This document shows, piece by piece, positions 25,035 to 38,361 of a DNA stretch of 64,000 nucleotides. Positions within the stretch are counted from its first letter, which is position 1. Every line of letters begins with the position of its first letter. This DNA is from Uloborus plumipes (taxonomy: Eukaryota > Arthropoda > Arachnida > Araneae > Uloboridae), in contig JAXGGA010001088.1 in assembly GCA_038373865.1 (NCBI GenBank), positions 1 to 64,000 on the forward strand. The letters are read 5' to 3'. The notes under the pieces were generated by a model. The model saw only the letters and a list, made by a program, of their open reading frames with translations, searched no databases and was not told the origin of the DNA. The position numbers were made by a program, and so were the translations under genes.

Positions 25035-27540
25035 ACAATTTCTGCACAAATGTAATAGTTTCTTAATAAAGTGTTAGTTCAAAAGAAACAAACGTTTCAT
25101 TTAGTCAACCCGTCAGGGAAAATTATTCGTATGTTGTGTTTATGTATGATGAAACTTAACTTTAACTGCAGCTGTTGGAGCTTGTTTAAAAGAATCTGGC
25201 AGCCATGCCGAGTTGGCTTTGCTATTTCTGTCCTGCGTTGTTATGCGTGTATTCCGTTTCTTTACCGTCTGTATGTTTATGTGTAGTTCAATAAAGTGCT
25301 CATATGCTGGAATTGGAGTCTGTTTCTGACAGGTAGGAGTTTTGAGCGAACTTCATTTATAAATTTATCAATGTATGTAAGATATAATACGGATTAAAAC
25401 ATAAATCTCCTTGGATGTGCATTACCGAACACTGTATAACTAAAATTACTATGAAAGATTGCTGCATTGGGTATTAGTAATTAGGAAAAAAATAGATCAA
25501 TATATTTACATTAAATTGTTAGAAGCGATTAATCACACCTTGTTGTCTATTATTGAAAAATTGAGAAATTACTTTAATTTTATCCTGATTGTATAGAAAA
25601 TTAATAGTAGTCATGCTCTCTATAAGCTTGATATGCAGTTCTATTCTCGTGATTTTTTCGAGCATGAATAGCGGGCAATGCCTAATTATATTCAAAGAAT
25701 GACATAAATTGTTAGGAAAGGTTGCATAATGATTCGGTTTACACTTTTTCGACCTATATTTCATACATAAAAGGGTCTTATTCCGATCGTCGCACAGATA
25801 GCTAGCATATTATTTATAGTTATGATGCATACACTGGGCTAGATTATAGCACTGACACATGGGATACTGATAAAGGGTTATCAAGTATAGGGGCCTCCAA
25901 AAGCTTCAAAGTAAGAGCATGCCTTATGTAGGTACTTTGAGAACAGAACTAAAGCAGCTGTTCAAACATATAAAAATCAAGGTATGACAAAAATAATGAC
26001 TTCTTATATTATTTCAGTTAATCATCCTTATTATAAAGACAAACGCTGGTCCATCGCAAAATTACAATTTGATAAGATTGACGCAAATGAATACTAGGTA
26101 AGAAAAAGTTATGAAATAGATGCCATCGTAGAGAATGAAACGTTGCTCGTTTCTAGTTCAAAAACATAAAAATGCATTAGAAGTAAAATTTCTACCCCAG
26201 CAGCTGACTTGTTGGAAAGTTGGTTCAGTACATTGACTATTGCTTGTCAAATAATGAAATAAGTAAATTAAAAAAAAAACAAAAATAAAACGTTCCTAAC
26301 TACGTAAACGTTTGAACGCAACGGATTTTGTTTTCTTTGTTTGGGGGGTGGGGGCGCGATTGGATGGGGCAAGAAGACCCGTTTGGGTATTATTGGAAAA
26401 ACTGTATTTTATTTTACATTTGAATTCATTGTAGTGGGGGAAAGTGATGCTGAGAAAATCAGGTAATTCAATTAACGACTTTACAATTGTTTAGTCATTG
26501 TAATTTTAGATTTTTTGTCTTCTTTATTCACATAGTAGTGCATCATTATGATATGACATCATAAAAGAACGGTGTATGAAGAACATTTTTATTTAAGATG
26601 TGATATTTTATGTGATGGAATATAATTTTTTTATCAAGGTTTGTCCATTTATTCAACTTCTACATTGTCAAGATATTAAATTAATGACGTGGGCCAACTT
26701 GCTCCGCAATAGTTACAAACTGACCGAAGAGACTAGGGGTCAAACTTTTGCACCTTGTTGATATTTTCAAATTTTTTTTATGAAAACTTTACACTAAAGG
26801 TACGCTGATAGTTACAAAAAAAAAAAAAAAAAAAAAACTTTCTAAATGTTTAATTCTATTTAACATTTGGAACAATTTCTAAATTAAAACAATTTTAAAA
26901 CAATTTCTAAATGTTTAATTCCTATTCTTTTTTAAATCATTGAAGAAAACGCGAGGCAACGAGCCCAGATCTGCTCTACCCGTGATATGTATAGAAAGCA
27001 CAATAATGATCAATGACATCACACATAAATCTATACTTAGACCATTAAATGATCTAAGAAACTATAAACAGGATAAATATCAGATTAGAAGGTGAAATTC
27101 TTTGTTCAGATAGAACTTTCGATACAATACTGTAGAAAATGTTTCACTGATTTCGGGGAAGCTCTTCCCTTTGTGTGGAGATTAAATGACCCGAAAGAGC
27201 AGCGGTATAGGTGATAGACAGGCAAGTAACACACTCCCTCCTTAAGTGTTTACGGTGTAAAAGGGTTTCTGAAGCGTACTCCATCGGCTGAGTAGAGTTG
27301 AACAACAGGTGAAGTTGAAGGTGATATTCCACAGCTCTGAACTTGACATGGGTCGTGCGCTGGGACTGAGTTCTATTGTCTGTTGAAAAGGAGCACAGAC
27401 ACGAACTACCTCCCTATATGCAATTATATTTGATACCGCAGATAAATGCTGCCAGAAGTATTTTCCGCATTTTTATCGTACATGAGTGTTTCGAATTCTT
27501 TTTCGAAGTATTCTCTTCTTATCCTTATGTTAAAATAAAT
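25035..27540. other. Non-genic AT-rich stretch
   Basis: No gene. AATAAAGTGYT occurs at about 24875, 25063 and 25290, perhaps repeated element 3' ends. A direct repeat TTTCTAAATGTTTAATTC occurs near 26842 and 26905, and an A-run at 26816-26837. Confidence 0.5.
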
Positions 27541-27541
27541 A

Positions 27542-27600
27542 CAGTGAAACACCGTTTATACGTTTTTGCAGGGACTGTAGGAAAAAACGTATAAATGAAA
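27542..27600. mobile_element. Tigger-like terminus with internal hairpin
   Basis: TA precedes CAGTGAAACACCGTTTATAC, a Tigger-style end. TTTATACGTTTTT and AAAAAACGTATAAA (about 27554-27597) are inverted sub-terminal motifs. The partner end is not found nearby. Confidence 0.5.
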
Positions 27601-30600
27601 AAATATATGTACAAAAATATACATACAAAAAGGGAATTTACACCAAAAAAAATTACCCCCCCCCCTCCCAAGCCCCCACAAAAAAAAGTTTTGATTTACC
27701 CATATATTAACAGATAAATGAAAATACCTAAATTGCACGTCAAAAACAGCCGTGGAGTTAAAATTTATAAATACATGACTTTAGTAACCTTTAGTATGAA
27801 AAGTAAAACTAGTTGAAACCAGTTACTTTGCAATTGTAGACCTGCTGGAGAGAAAATGAGTTCATTAACTTATAAAAAACGCCGTCGTTTTTGTTTACAA
27901 TGTTATCTTCAAATAATGATGACGTCTACACAATTATTAGGAAACATACTGAGCTCTCAGAATCCCTCTTATGCATTACATAGTCTTTAACTCACCAACA
28001 CTTCAGTTCCAAAATTAATACAAGTCAGGATACAGAGTGGAAGTGAAGAAAATGAAAATTATATTTTTAGTTGGGGAGGGGGGGGATGACTTATGGAATG
28101 TTATCCTTAAATGTTACAAAAAAAAAAAAAAAAAAAAAATCACTGAAAGTTGTTGCAAAAATCGTCAACATAAGATTTACCAACAAAGAAGAGTGAATGG
28201 CTCTAAAAATTACGAAAATAGTAAAAAAACTAGAGTTAGAAAAACATGTCGTGTACTTGTTTAGATGAATTTCATTAAAAACATTAACTCCATTTACTAA
28301 AATGTTCCTGACCGTTGCATAATAACTTTCAAAGCAAACCTTTAATTTTCAATGAAATAATCATGAGTTATACACGATCCGTAATTGTGATATCCTTAAC
28401 GATTTAAAGACTTTTTATTCGCATTTTCGAAATGGAAATTACATTTTTAAACTACATATCTAAGCGTGCTGAGAACTTAATGAATTTAAATAGTAACACA
28501 AGCCTCTAATGGCCTTTAAATCTCTATTCAAACCAATGTAAAACTTAGGAGGAAGTACCTCCTGCTTCTCAGCTCTTTTGAAACTTCTCTTCCTCAGATT
28601 AATTCATGAATAAAACCCTTTACTCCTTTGAAATGACTCATAGAAGCTGCAAACCGGCTTAAGCCTTTTGATGGTATCCTTACGGCTCCCCTTATAATTG
28701 GCTTGAAAGCTGGTATCAACACACCAGACATTTGGAGATTTCAACCCCGAGTCTAAATCACTCGAAAACATGCAGATAAACATTTCCTAATAAATGCGTA
28801 ATCTTTTAAAATAAGGAGGTTGTTTAGAAAAAATAATCCCAGAAAGGCGTGCCGACGTGATTTTTGCTATCCTATTTCAAAAGAAAAAATTATTCACATG
28901 CCTTTTTCAATGCTGTAAATAAGGTATTTTACAACCGTAGTATCTAAATAATCCCCAAAATAAAGATACGACCTGTAAATTTACCGTAGAAAAAAATTAA
29001 TGCACCCCGCTCTTCATTTAATAAGAGGGACTGAAAAATAAATGTGTTTGTGCGTGTGTGTGGTGTATATTGTAAACTTCTTCAAACTTTATTCAAACTT
29101 CTTTCTTTCTTTTTTCCTTTTCACTTTGTTTTTCCTTACCACATTTCGTACCTCAGAAAAGACATATGTCAGGGACAGCAAGTTTTCAACCCAACTGCTC
29201 GTCATTTACGTCATTAAAACTACAAAAAATGTTATTTTTCAGTAATTATTTATCTTTATTTACAAAAAATAAATAAATAAACTTTCAAACAATTAAGCAA
29301 CTAATTAGACAATTTCAGATCCTAATCCCTTTTTTTTGCGAAATACTCGCTCTGCTGCAGCACTAGTATCACTTGTCACCTTGTCAGCCACACTTGTTTT
29401 TCGAGACTATTTGGGATTAAAAAATAAGTTGTAATATATGTAAAGAGGGGATTCATCAGCCTTTACCTGAATCTAAGCTAATGTAATGATTAGGAATATG
29501 TTTTAAAACTAAGGGATTTGGGTAGCTGCTTACACCTCCCCCGTCCGCCTCGCTGCGCTTCTAATCAGTAGCAAATCATTAAAAGCTTTTGTTAGATTTT
29601 AATTGGCAAAAAAAAAAAAAAAGAAAAACATTTTGAAAGAGAAAAAAACTGCAAATTTAGTCCGAGTGTGAACGAAGCACCGATTAACATGACAAGCATT
29701 GATTTAATCTGAAATAAAAGTTATTTCAAGAAAAAATGAAAAAACGAAGTTTTATTTCGACTAAACGATTCCTTGTGCGCTTTCCTGCTCCTAATAAAAT
29801 ATAGTAAATGATGCTTCATTGTAAGAGAAAAAGCACATTAATGCGCATTTGTAAGTTTCAGGTTGAGATCTTGGAGCATCATTTTGCTTGAATATCACAT
29901 CGAAATGGTTAAAACTATTTTACTCCTTCTCTCACTTCAGATCGTCATCTCAAAGCAATTCCTTAGTGAATGCATTTCTATAGCAAGCAATCATGCATTG
30001 CACTTACCCATTTATGAAAGCAGATTGCTAGAGAGCTTGTGTAAATAAAGCGCATGAAATAAAGTTAAGAAAACTTGAAAAGGAACATTTTCCCGCTATT
30101 ATTCCATCGTTTATTTATCGATCGAATCATCGTAATCGATGTGGAAGCAAATGACTCTCGAGCTATTGTGCTATGACTTAAAAAGCTCATATTTCTCCAG
30201 TAAAAGTCCGATTTTCGGTTCATTTGTTCCGCATTTAGGCCCCCTCTCCCACGAAACTCCTCTCGCTCAGCTTTTAAGCAAATGAATGTGTGTGCTCCCC
30301 CTCTCGCTCGATGCCCTCCCCCCCTTTTTTTTTCAAAACTCCGTGAAACGGCACTAAGTGGTAACAGAGATGTGATCACCGAATATAGTGGCCACTGGAA
30401 AACCAACCAATTTTCTGCCCCGGGCCCCTAGCTTGAACCTTCAAACAGAGCACACGAGACAGACAATTCTAAAAAGCGTTCCCCCACCGACATTTTGGCT
30501 CCCCGATCCACAAAAGCTTTTCCTTTCGCTCGAAATCATCAAAATCGGAATTTTTCGGGGCCTCTAATCGGCCGAACACTCGTCTTAAGTGCCAAAAACT

Positions 30601-31785
30601 AAGACAAGGCGATAAGAAAAGGGGTGACAGAGATTAGCGGGATTTTATTTTTGTCGCTTTATCACTTCATCCAACTTTTTCAAGCGCTGTTGATGGACTC
30701 GTCGTTGGTACAAAGCTACTGCACTTTAGTAGCCCACAGCAGTTTTCATGTTATTGTAAAAGACGGGAGTGGGCTGGGTTGTTATTTTTTTTCCTCTTCG
30801 CATCCCCTGAGTTTCCGAAAGAGAAAGGTTATGAGGCCATTCAGATCCCTCAAAGGATGATTCAGGAATACATAAATGGAAGTGCCTATCACCTCTGTCA
30901 TTTAATTCTTCTGGGAATTTGTAATAGGTCAACCTTTTGTGCATGTCAACGGATTTTACCCTGAAGCTACAAACTATGCATTAAGTGGTATGTGTCGTTC
31001 ATATCTATTGAATTGATGTTAAAAAGTCATTCAGAAGGCAACTAAGAGAGAAAATTCTTGAACTACATACTAAAGTTTTATGTGAACAAAAAGTCTGCAA
31101 ATTTTCTTTTCAAAATTTATCAAATCACTTTAATACTGTATTGCACCAGAAATTATTTCTTCACTTAATGTAATTCAAAAAAAAAAAAAAATCTGACTTA
31201 GATGATGTGAAGTTACAAGTAAAATATTTAAAGCATGATCTTTTCAATTTGTAAGTACTATTGTTTTGATTCCAATGATTTAAATTAATTTCTAAATTAA
31301 GTCAATATTGGATAGAGTAAAGTTGAAGAAGACGAAAATTTTCATTACCGGTAAAATTAATACATTATTTTTTATTTTATTTATTTTTCAATATGAATTC
31401 TCTAATTGGTAAAGAAGAAAAAATCATAACATAAATTCACGACACATTTGACAAACCGGATGTCTATATTTTTCTTGTTAATTTTCCTTCCTTGTTTATT
31501 TTTTAAATTCATCTTTATTTTATGTCATTTAATTTATTCATTTATTCATTTATCTATGCATCGTATTTTTCGATGAGAACGCACCGAAAACCTCCGCCTT
31601 ATTATCACCCTATTTTATCTCCTGATTAGCCACAGATCGAACATATCTGGGATCACTTGCGATGATTATAATTAGTCGAACACCTATTAGTTTTGAGATC
31701 TGACTTAGGTCGACCAATCCTCATTGAGTTTCTCATAAGTTATTCATATAAATGTAGATAAAAGTATTACAAACACGATGGTATA
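27601..31785. other. No gene; possible regulatory block at 29880-30960
   Basis: No gene recognised. Bases 29880-30960 are less AT-rich and lack transposon ends. They contain words resembling developmental factor sites, such as ATCGAT clusters (30115-30142), TTAAGTG (30584-30590, NK-type), GATAAG (30611-30616) and TGACAG (30627-30632). This is suggestive only. Confidence 0.3.
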
Positions 31786-32142
31786 GGGTTGTCTAAGCAA
31801 AAGAAGTCCAATCTTAGAGTTGTAGAGCTTTAAAGCTTCAGTAATTGAGTAATTCTGCTGGTATCTTCAAATTTTACGGGAAGCTGCAAATTTTCGGCAG
31901 ATTAAAAAAAAAAAAAAAAATAGAAGTAGATTTAAATTTCTCGAAAATGACGCTTATTGGTCTTAAAACTCGGCGTTCTCGCGGAAAATGATTATGTGGT
32001 CAAATTATGTGCCTTGCAATTTCTTAAAAAGTTATGCAAGAAATTTTGCAGTTGTCTGCCAAATTACCTTATTAATTTGAAGATAATTACAGAAAGTCTG
32101 CAGAATTACTCAATTATTGAAATTATAAAATTGCGACAACCC
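31786..32142. mobile_element. Foldback-type MITE
   Basis: GGGTTGTC (31786-31793) and GACAACCC (32135-32142) are terminal. The inverted similarity continues inward for roughly 100 bases (TAATTGAGTAATTCTGC at 31843-31859 against GCAGAATTACTCAATTA at 32100-32116, then ATCTTCAAATT). It is 357 bp with an A-run in the middle and no coding. A target duplication is not certain. Confidence 0.75.
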
Positions 32143-33480
32143 TGTGATTGGATAACTTGTGCTTGTTATTGATTCCTAAATAGCAGTAAAAAATAAATAA
32201 AAAAGTGAAGTGATTTTTAAGAGAGGATACAATAACTTTTTCCTTGCGTTTTTAATGCATTTTTTTATTTTTTTCAATAATCATGGTTCTGACTATTTAA
32301 ACGCACTGTATAAATCTAAAAAGTACGCTTTCAATGAGATACATAGTTGATTTTTTTAATTTTCGTGCTTCACCTTAGCAGAATGTCTAATTTTAGGAAT
32401 TTAAGAAAGATTGACAATATAGAACGGATAATAACCTCATATCTGAACCACGTAAAAGTTAGTCTCACTACTGATTCGATTAATTGCCATAGAAGCTCTT
32501 TACAAGACTGCAACGTAGATATTTTTCAGCATATATCGTAAACTAAAAGTTTAGTCAACTTTCTTTTTATAACAAATACTGCTTAAAGATCGTTTCTAAC
32601 AATGAAATGTTAAAAATATATTGCAGAAACAGTACATCTGAAAAGCGTTTAAACGAAATGCATGTTATAAATTTATATGAAAATATAGCTATACGTGACA
32701 GATGAAATCTTAATTTTAGTAAAACAAAAAATAGAGAATAAATGCAACTTCATTTTTCATTTTGACACATTCGCAGCTTTAATCCTTTTATATAGAAACT
32801 GAATCTCCAATTATCAATGATTTGTATCAATTTTCGATTAAAAATTTCTCCAATATTGGTTTTTGCAATTTTTGCTCTTATCTTTTATTTTATTATTCGT
32901 AAATTATATTCATCTATATCTTTTATAACTAAATTGAAAAAAAAATAAATTAAAACTTTAAATAAAAGAAACAAAAGTATGGTAAAAATTAAAAATAATA
33001 ATAAAAATATAATTAATAAAAAGAAAAAAAACAAAATTGCCGAGTGGTAATTAAAAAATTGCTTCTTTTATTACAAAAACGATATTCATCCCTAAAATTA
33101 ATTTCTGGGTACACCACTGAGAGGTAGCAAACATTCTCAGAATAAATGCCTTAACTATTATTTGCACAATAATAAAGACTTTTTCAAACAACTGAAATAG
33201 CATTGTGATCACAATAATATCCTATTGAGTTAAAGGAAAGATGTCTCAAATTTTTCTTGAATTATTGTTTTTTTTTTTTTTTTTTGTTCTGTTTGTTTTT
33301 TTAAATACTTAAGGGTGATTTACCAAATAAATAATGCGGTGATTTACCAAATAAGTAATGCGGCTATTGATATAATAGAGTTTGATAATTTAAAAATAAA
33401 TAATGGAAATATTAAAAGCGAAGGTTTTTTTAAAAAAATGTTGTTTTATGGTGCAAAACTAATAAATTTTGGCAATGATA
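32143..33480. other. Non-genic, very AT-rich
   Basis: Low-complexity A/T sequence with A-rich words around 32935-33060 and a T-run at 33269-33286. No gene. Confidence 0.6.
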
Positions 33481-34400
33481 ATTCTAATAGTCTAAGAGTC
33501 AGTGGCCGGCAGACTTACGGTATTTTAGCAAGCTTCATTTTTTCATCAGACAATGTCCTATACCTGCCTTTCATGGAATGGATACTCGTTAATCTGAAAG
33601 CGGGTTCCTATAGGGGCGACGGGCGCAAAAGGTGCAAAAAAAAAGGATGAAAATTTACGTCATTTTAGCAAAGCTGATTTTTCGATATGTTCAAGTGGTC
33701 GATTAGTACTATTGAAAAATCACAATAATAGACGTCCAGGCGGGTTCCAAAGTGGTGGCAGACGACTGTGAAAAAAAACATTAAAAAAAATGGGTGACTG
33801 CTGTATCTCAGGAAGTAACAGGCGGAATCAAACAAAAATTGGTCTATAGGTAGACCCTACAATGTATAGTTGCTGATTTAATTTTTGGATCAATATCTTA
33901 AACGAGGATTCAGCAATCTAACGTGTAATTCTCATTATTGTGATTGTTATATCTCAAAAAGTAATGAGCGAAATCAAACAAAAATTGATCCTGTAGGCAT
34001 TAGAGAATGCAAAAACCGATTAAATTTCTGTGCTAATATCTCTAAGGCTGGTGGTGGAATCGAACGTTCTCTATTTTTCATTGCAACTGCTATATCTCAA
34101 GAAATGTTCTGCAGTGCTAAGGACAAAAGATCGCAGTTTGATATCGTCTGCAGATACCACATTTGCACTTAGCGTGGCAGTATTGCTGCTTTTAAAATGA
34201 AATTTGCAATAGAATGGAACCTACATGGAAACAAGCGACGATTCGATTTTGGCGCCAAACCCTACAAAAGGAACTGATTTTTGATATATTTTCCTCTGAA
34301 TTAAATCAAGATTATACAAGATAAATCCCATTAAAATCATGCTTTTGTGCGATTTAATTATTGGCAAAATATCTGAAAACTTTCAAGGATTTTAGTTTTA
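33481..34400 (+). mobile_element. Left arm of a giant inverted repeat
   Basis: From GTCAGTGGCCGGCAGAC near 33499 through about 34400 it matches the reverse complement of 35520-39035 (after removing the retrotransposon insertion) at very roughly 75-80% identity. Inside are diverged tandem units of about 145-150 bp, each starting with a GCTATATCTCA-like word (near 33798, 33948, 34090), then GAATCAAACAAAAATTG. Arm plus arm plus coding remnant suggests an unclassified DNA element with long inverted termini. Confidence 0.8.
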
Positions 34401-35519
34401 AGCTACAGAACTCCGGCAGAGAAGCATCGTAGCAACGAGATATTTACTGACAATATGTTATTTTCTTTTGATTTTTGTATTATGCTTTTTTGATTTATGT
34501 ATGATGGTTTTTGGATAATTAAATCATGTCATTTGATCGAAAGTGTACATTTAATTGCGTTACTAATAGATGAAAATATATTCAGTTATTTTCAAAAGAA
34601 AGTTTAAAAAAGCGTCAATATATTTTACATTTGAGAAAAAGTCATTAGCTTAAGTATAGTGACATTATATTACCGCAGAAAATTTTTGATGTATATCATC
34701 ATTTACAATATTAAAAAGGATCTTTTTTTTCATACTTACGCGAAAGCAAAAGGCATTTCTTCATTATCAACTCCCTAATCCAGTGCCCAATCTTTGGAAC
34801 CTTTATTAGCCGAGAATCAACTTCTATTCACAACTCAGTTTGTACTTACAATTGTACAAAATAATTTACATGATGAAAATCCTGCTATATCCGAAAAAGA
34901 TGGACTTTGTGAAAGAATATTAACGTTGCCGAAGAGGATGTATCGCTGGTGAAAGAATCCTGTAATATACTTGAAGCAGCCATATCACTATTAAATAATT
35001 TATTACGTGAATATATCACTCCTGTAAATATTGGTACTCTTCCTCTTTATATTGAGGGAAACAAAGAAAGAAAACTAGTATGCATTGGCCATCACGAAAT
35101 TTTATTCGATATCTTTCTTATCAATACTTGGATCTAACGTATACCACTCATGCAATCGCTACTGCAAAATTCTGACATTTCCGAAACGGGAAGATGTCGA
35201 TGATTAGAAATAGGCGATATTAATTCATCGGCGTGAAACTTTTGAAACCAATACCTGCGCAAAGAATGTGTGATTCATTTACATACATAAGTAAAAAAAG
35301 CAGTTAAATATTTATTCGCATAGGCTTACCATAAAAAACAGGGTTACGAAACAAAATATTATCTAACATATTTGGCGACAATCGAATTTTCCAATTCTAG
35401 AAATTCTCCAGCAAAAAGAGTTAAAGCGCGAAATTGGAAATCATTGTAAAAGCCTTGAGTAAATCAATTATAAAAATCTGTATTTATTAATAAATAGAAA
35501 ATGACAGCGGATAAAAATT
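34401..35519. other. Spacer between the inverted-repeat arms
   Basis: AT-rich spacer. It may contain further heavily diverged arm sequence at its edges, and holds the protein-like remnant at 34788-35137. Confidence 0.5.
34788..35137 (+). pseudogene. Unassigned frameshifted coding remnant
   Basis: Two overlapping frames look like one protein broken by a frameshift. 34788-34952 starts QSLEPLLAENQLLFTTQFVL, has HDENPAISEKDGLCERIL, and ends at TGA. From 34922 the next frame continues with EEDVSLVKESCNILEAAIS, LLNNLLREYITPVNIGTLPL and GNKERKLVCIGHHEILFDIF, to TAA at 35135-35137. Residue usage is balanced and amphipathic, unlike the Phe/Lys/Ile noise around it. It sits centrally between the two inverted arms, where a transposon's own gene would lie. 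I do not recognise the family; a host exon captured by the element is an alternative. Confidence 0.4.
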
Positions 35520-35983
35520 TTATAAAATCATTGGAAGTGTTCCGATGTTTTACCAACAGTTAAATCGCTCGAAAGCAAAATTTTTTAATTGGATTTATTT
35601 TTCATGTTGTTTATTTAATTAAGCGGAAAAAATATCAAGGATGAACACCCCTTTTAGCGTTTGATGCCAAATAGAATTGGCGTTTATTTCTTTCTGGTTC
35701 CATTCTATTCCAAATTTCGCTGAAATAGCAACAATATTTCTCATGATATAGCAGTTGCAATGAAAAATAGAGAACGTTCGATTGCACCACCACCCTTAGA
35801 GATATTAGCACCAAAATTTAATCAGTTCTTGCTCTCTCTAAGGCCTACCTGAGGATCAATTTTTGTTTGATTTCGCTCATTACTTTTCGAGATATAGCAG
35901 TCAAAATAATGAGAATACACTTTAGATTGCTGAATCCCTGTTTAAGATATTGATCCAAAAATTTGATCAGCACATATACATTA

Positions 35984-37900
35984 TAGGGTCTGACATGAAC
36001 ATGAAAGCTGTTTCAAGATCCTAAGAATGTGGGTCCCTGTACTATCCCTCACATTATGCCAATCCGCCAAGTGTTGGATGGCACTTCTACTGTCCGAGAA
36101 GATCCAGATATCCTTCACATTTGGTAGCGACATGATTGACTTCAGACCCTCGAGAATTGCAATGAGCTCGCTTCGGAAAACCGAGCAACAGTCTGGGTTT
36201 CTTCTTTGAATCTTAATTTCTTGTCGTTGAAGTCTAATATAAACGCCACTACCAGAACGTTCATTGTCAAGTTTGCTTCCGTCAGTGTACATATGGACAG
36301 CATCAATGGGAGCTCTATTAATTCTTTCTAGAGCCAGCTGTTTCAGGTAGCAAGGCAATTCCATATGTTTGTTAACTTGAACAGAAAGATTGGTATGAAA
36401 GTAGACCCCGTCAAGACCCTCAGCAGGGTCGATGACTTGAGTTAGGCTGTGTTGTTCAACAGAACTGGCAATAATTTTCTCAGAAGTGACTCTACTAAAG
36501 GAACTGTCCCGTTTAAGCCTCTGGTTATTTCTCCAAGAACCGAGGAGCTTCGAGGTACGATTTTGGGACCCAAGACTGGAGAGTTTATTGTAATATTTTA
36601 CTAGGCATGCTTTTCTCCTAAGACTCAAAGGCTGCAGATTGCCCTCAAAAAGTACGATATTATTTGGACATGAGTTGCGAAGTCCTGTAATAATCCTTGC
36701 AGCACTAAGCTGGATCCTTTCAAGTTTTTGCAGGTTTGTTTCAGATGCACAGCAGAAGATGGGGAATCCGTATTCCAATACGGGTCGAATAAGAGAAATA
36801 AAAGTATTTCTTAATGTACTAGCGTCGGCACCCCAGTCACGACCTGCAATGTATTTCAAAATTCTTAAACGTTTCCTAGCTTTCAGAGCCAGCTTATCCA
36901 GATGTCCATTTCCCAGTATCTCAGGATCCAGTATGAGACCCAGATATTCTGGATGTTTCTTCACTTCTAGGGGCTGATTGTTCATTACGATTTTTGGACG
37001 GAAATTGTATAGTTTTCTATTTGTTGTGAAGAAACTCACAGTAGACTTTGATGGATTAAAACTTAGTTTGTGATCAACAGAGAAGTTCCACGTAGCAGTC
37101 AGTGCTAGATTTACTCTCTCCTCCATTTTCTCAATATCAGGGCCAGAGCTCCAAACGACTATGTCATCTGCAAATAGTCCAATGTCACAGTTCTCTGGTA
37201 TAGTCTTTTCAATTCCTGCAATAAAAAGCGCAAACAGTGTAGGACTCAGTACTGAGCCTTGAGGAACTCCTTGGCTCATTTTAAAACTGTTTGATGTCTG
37301 ATTATTGAATCTCACTCTGATGTGTCTATCTCTTAAGAAATCGTAAATCCAAGGTAGCATTCTACCACATATACCAATCTTATGTAATTTGACGATCAAT
37401 TTCTGAGTCCAAACTCTGTCGAAGGCCTTTGAAATATCAAGAAAGGCGGCGGTAGTGTGGTGTGTTGGTTTTTTGTTCTGGGTGTCTCTGACTCTCTGGC
37501 CAAAGTAGAGCACCTGATCAACTGTGCTGTGACCCTCTCTAAAACCATACTGCTCCATGGGAAGAAGGTTGTGTTGATTTAAGTAAAAAGTGAGTCTCTT
37601 TAAAATCATTTTCTCCATGATCTTGCATGATATGGAGGTCAAAGCAATGGGTCTAAAGCTCTCGGCAGAGGTCATGTCCTTGCCAGGTTTTCTAATGGGC
37701 ACTAAGATTGCTCTCTTCCAGTCGCGCGGAAGACGACCCAGTCTCCATGAGTCGTTGATGATATCCAATAGTCTTTGTCTTCCGTGCTGACCCAAATGAG
37801 AAATCATCTGACCATGCATACAATCTAGTCCAGGCGAAGAGTTCAGTTTTGATCCTGTAATTGCAATATTTAGTTCTTCAGCTGAAAAGGCTTTGTTGAA
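35984..37900 (-). pseudogene. LINE reverse transcriptase and RNase H N-part (inverted segment)
   Basis: An open frame runs on the minus strand from the inversion junction (FNKAFSAEELNIAI at about 37900) past a Met at 37819 for 612 further codons without a stop. It ends only at a TAA supplied by the target site. RT motifs counted from that Met: RPIALTSISCKIMEK at 56-70, catalytic motif A FLDISKAFDRVW at 126-137, QGVPQGSVLSP at 183-193, and motif C FADDIVVW at 216-223. RNase H follows: YTDGSK, FRSELIAILEGL and FSDSRSAIQHL. The RNase H is cut before its last catalytic segment, which lies on the + strand at 37906. Jockey/I-like LINEs with an RNase H fit; the exact clade is uncertain. The frame is undamaged, so the insertion is young, but the inversion makes it non-functional. 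Confidence 0.92.
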
Positions 37901-37905
37901 GGTTG

Positions 37906-38361
37906 CCGGACCACCTTCAATGGATCCCTTCCCATGTGGACGCTGTGGGAAACGAACTTGCTGACAGTTTGGCGAGAGCCGGTGCCATCGAGATCACGGT
38001 GCCAAGGACCCCTCTTACGTTTACCGAACTATTCTCAACCTCCAGGGCAGAGAATAGGGCAGCTTGGCTGAAACCGCCAAAGCATCCATGGTACCAGAGT
38101 GATCGCCCTGGCGGCGCTCTGATGGCAAAAGGCAGCAGAAAAGACCAAACTGCTCTTTCCCGTTTCCTTAGCGGTCATCTACTGACAATGAAGTTCATTA
38201 ATGGAACTAGAGTCTTCGAGATGTGCACTATGTGCTCTTCTGCTCAGGCCTCCCCTGAGCATATTTTATCATGTCTGGGGCTTTCCAAATTGGATCTTAT
38301 CCAAAACCCCTTGATGGTTCTTGACTTTTTACGGGTGAATAGACTCATGGACCTGATCTAG
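37906..38361 (+). pseudogene. LINE RNase H C-part and 3' end (direct segment)
   Basis: Continuation of the inverted frame, here in sense orientation. HLQWIPSHVDAVGNELADSL carries the last RNase H catalytic region. Then come a Trp/Pro linker (HPWYQSDRPGG), LSRFLSGHL, a zinc-binding pattern CTMCSSAQASPEHILSC, and a terminal FLRVNRLMDLI before TAG at 38359-38361. It has no start codon of its own; the first in-frame codon after the junction is TTG/CCG. The 3' untranslated part is only about 32 bases, ending in an AAC-rich tail rather than long poly(A). Confidence 0.9.

Noticed and set aside
36639..36977. 112-codon + strand frame
   Set aside because: It is antisense to the undamaged LINE reverse transcriptase frame and has no domain of its own.
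37903..37905. TTG as a start codon for the + strand RNase H piece
   Set aside because: The frame is the continuation of the inverted LINE protein; the junction simply falls here and no initiation is implied.
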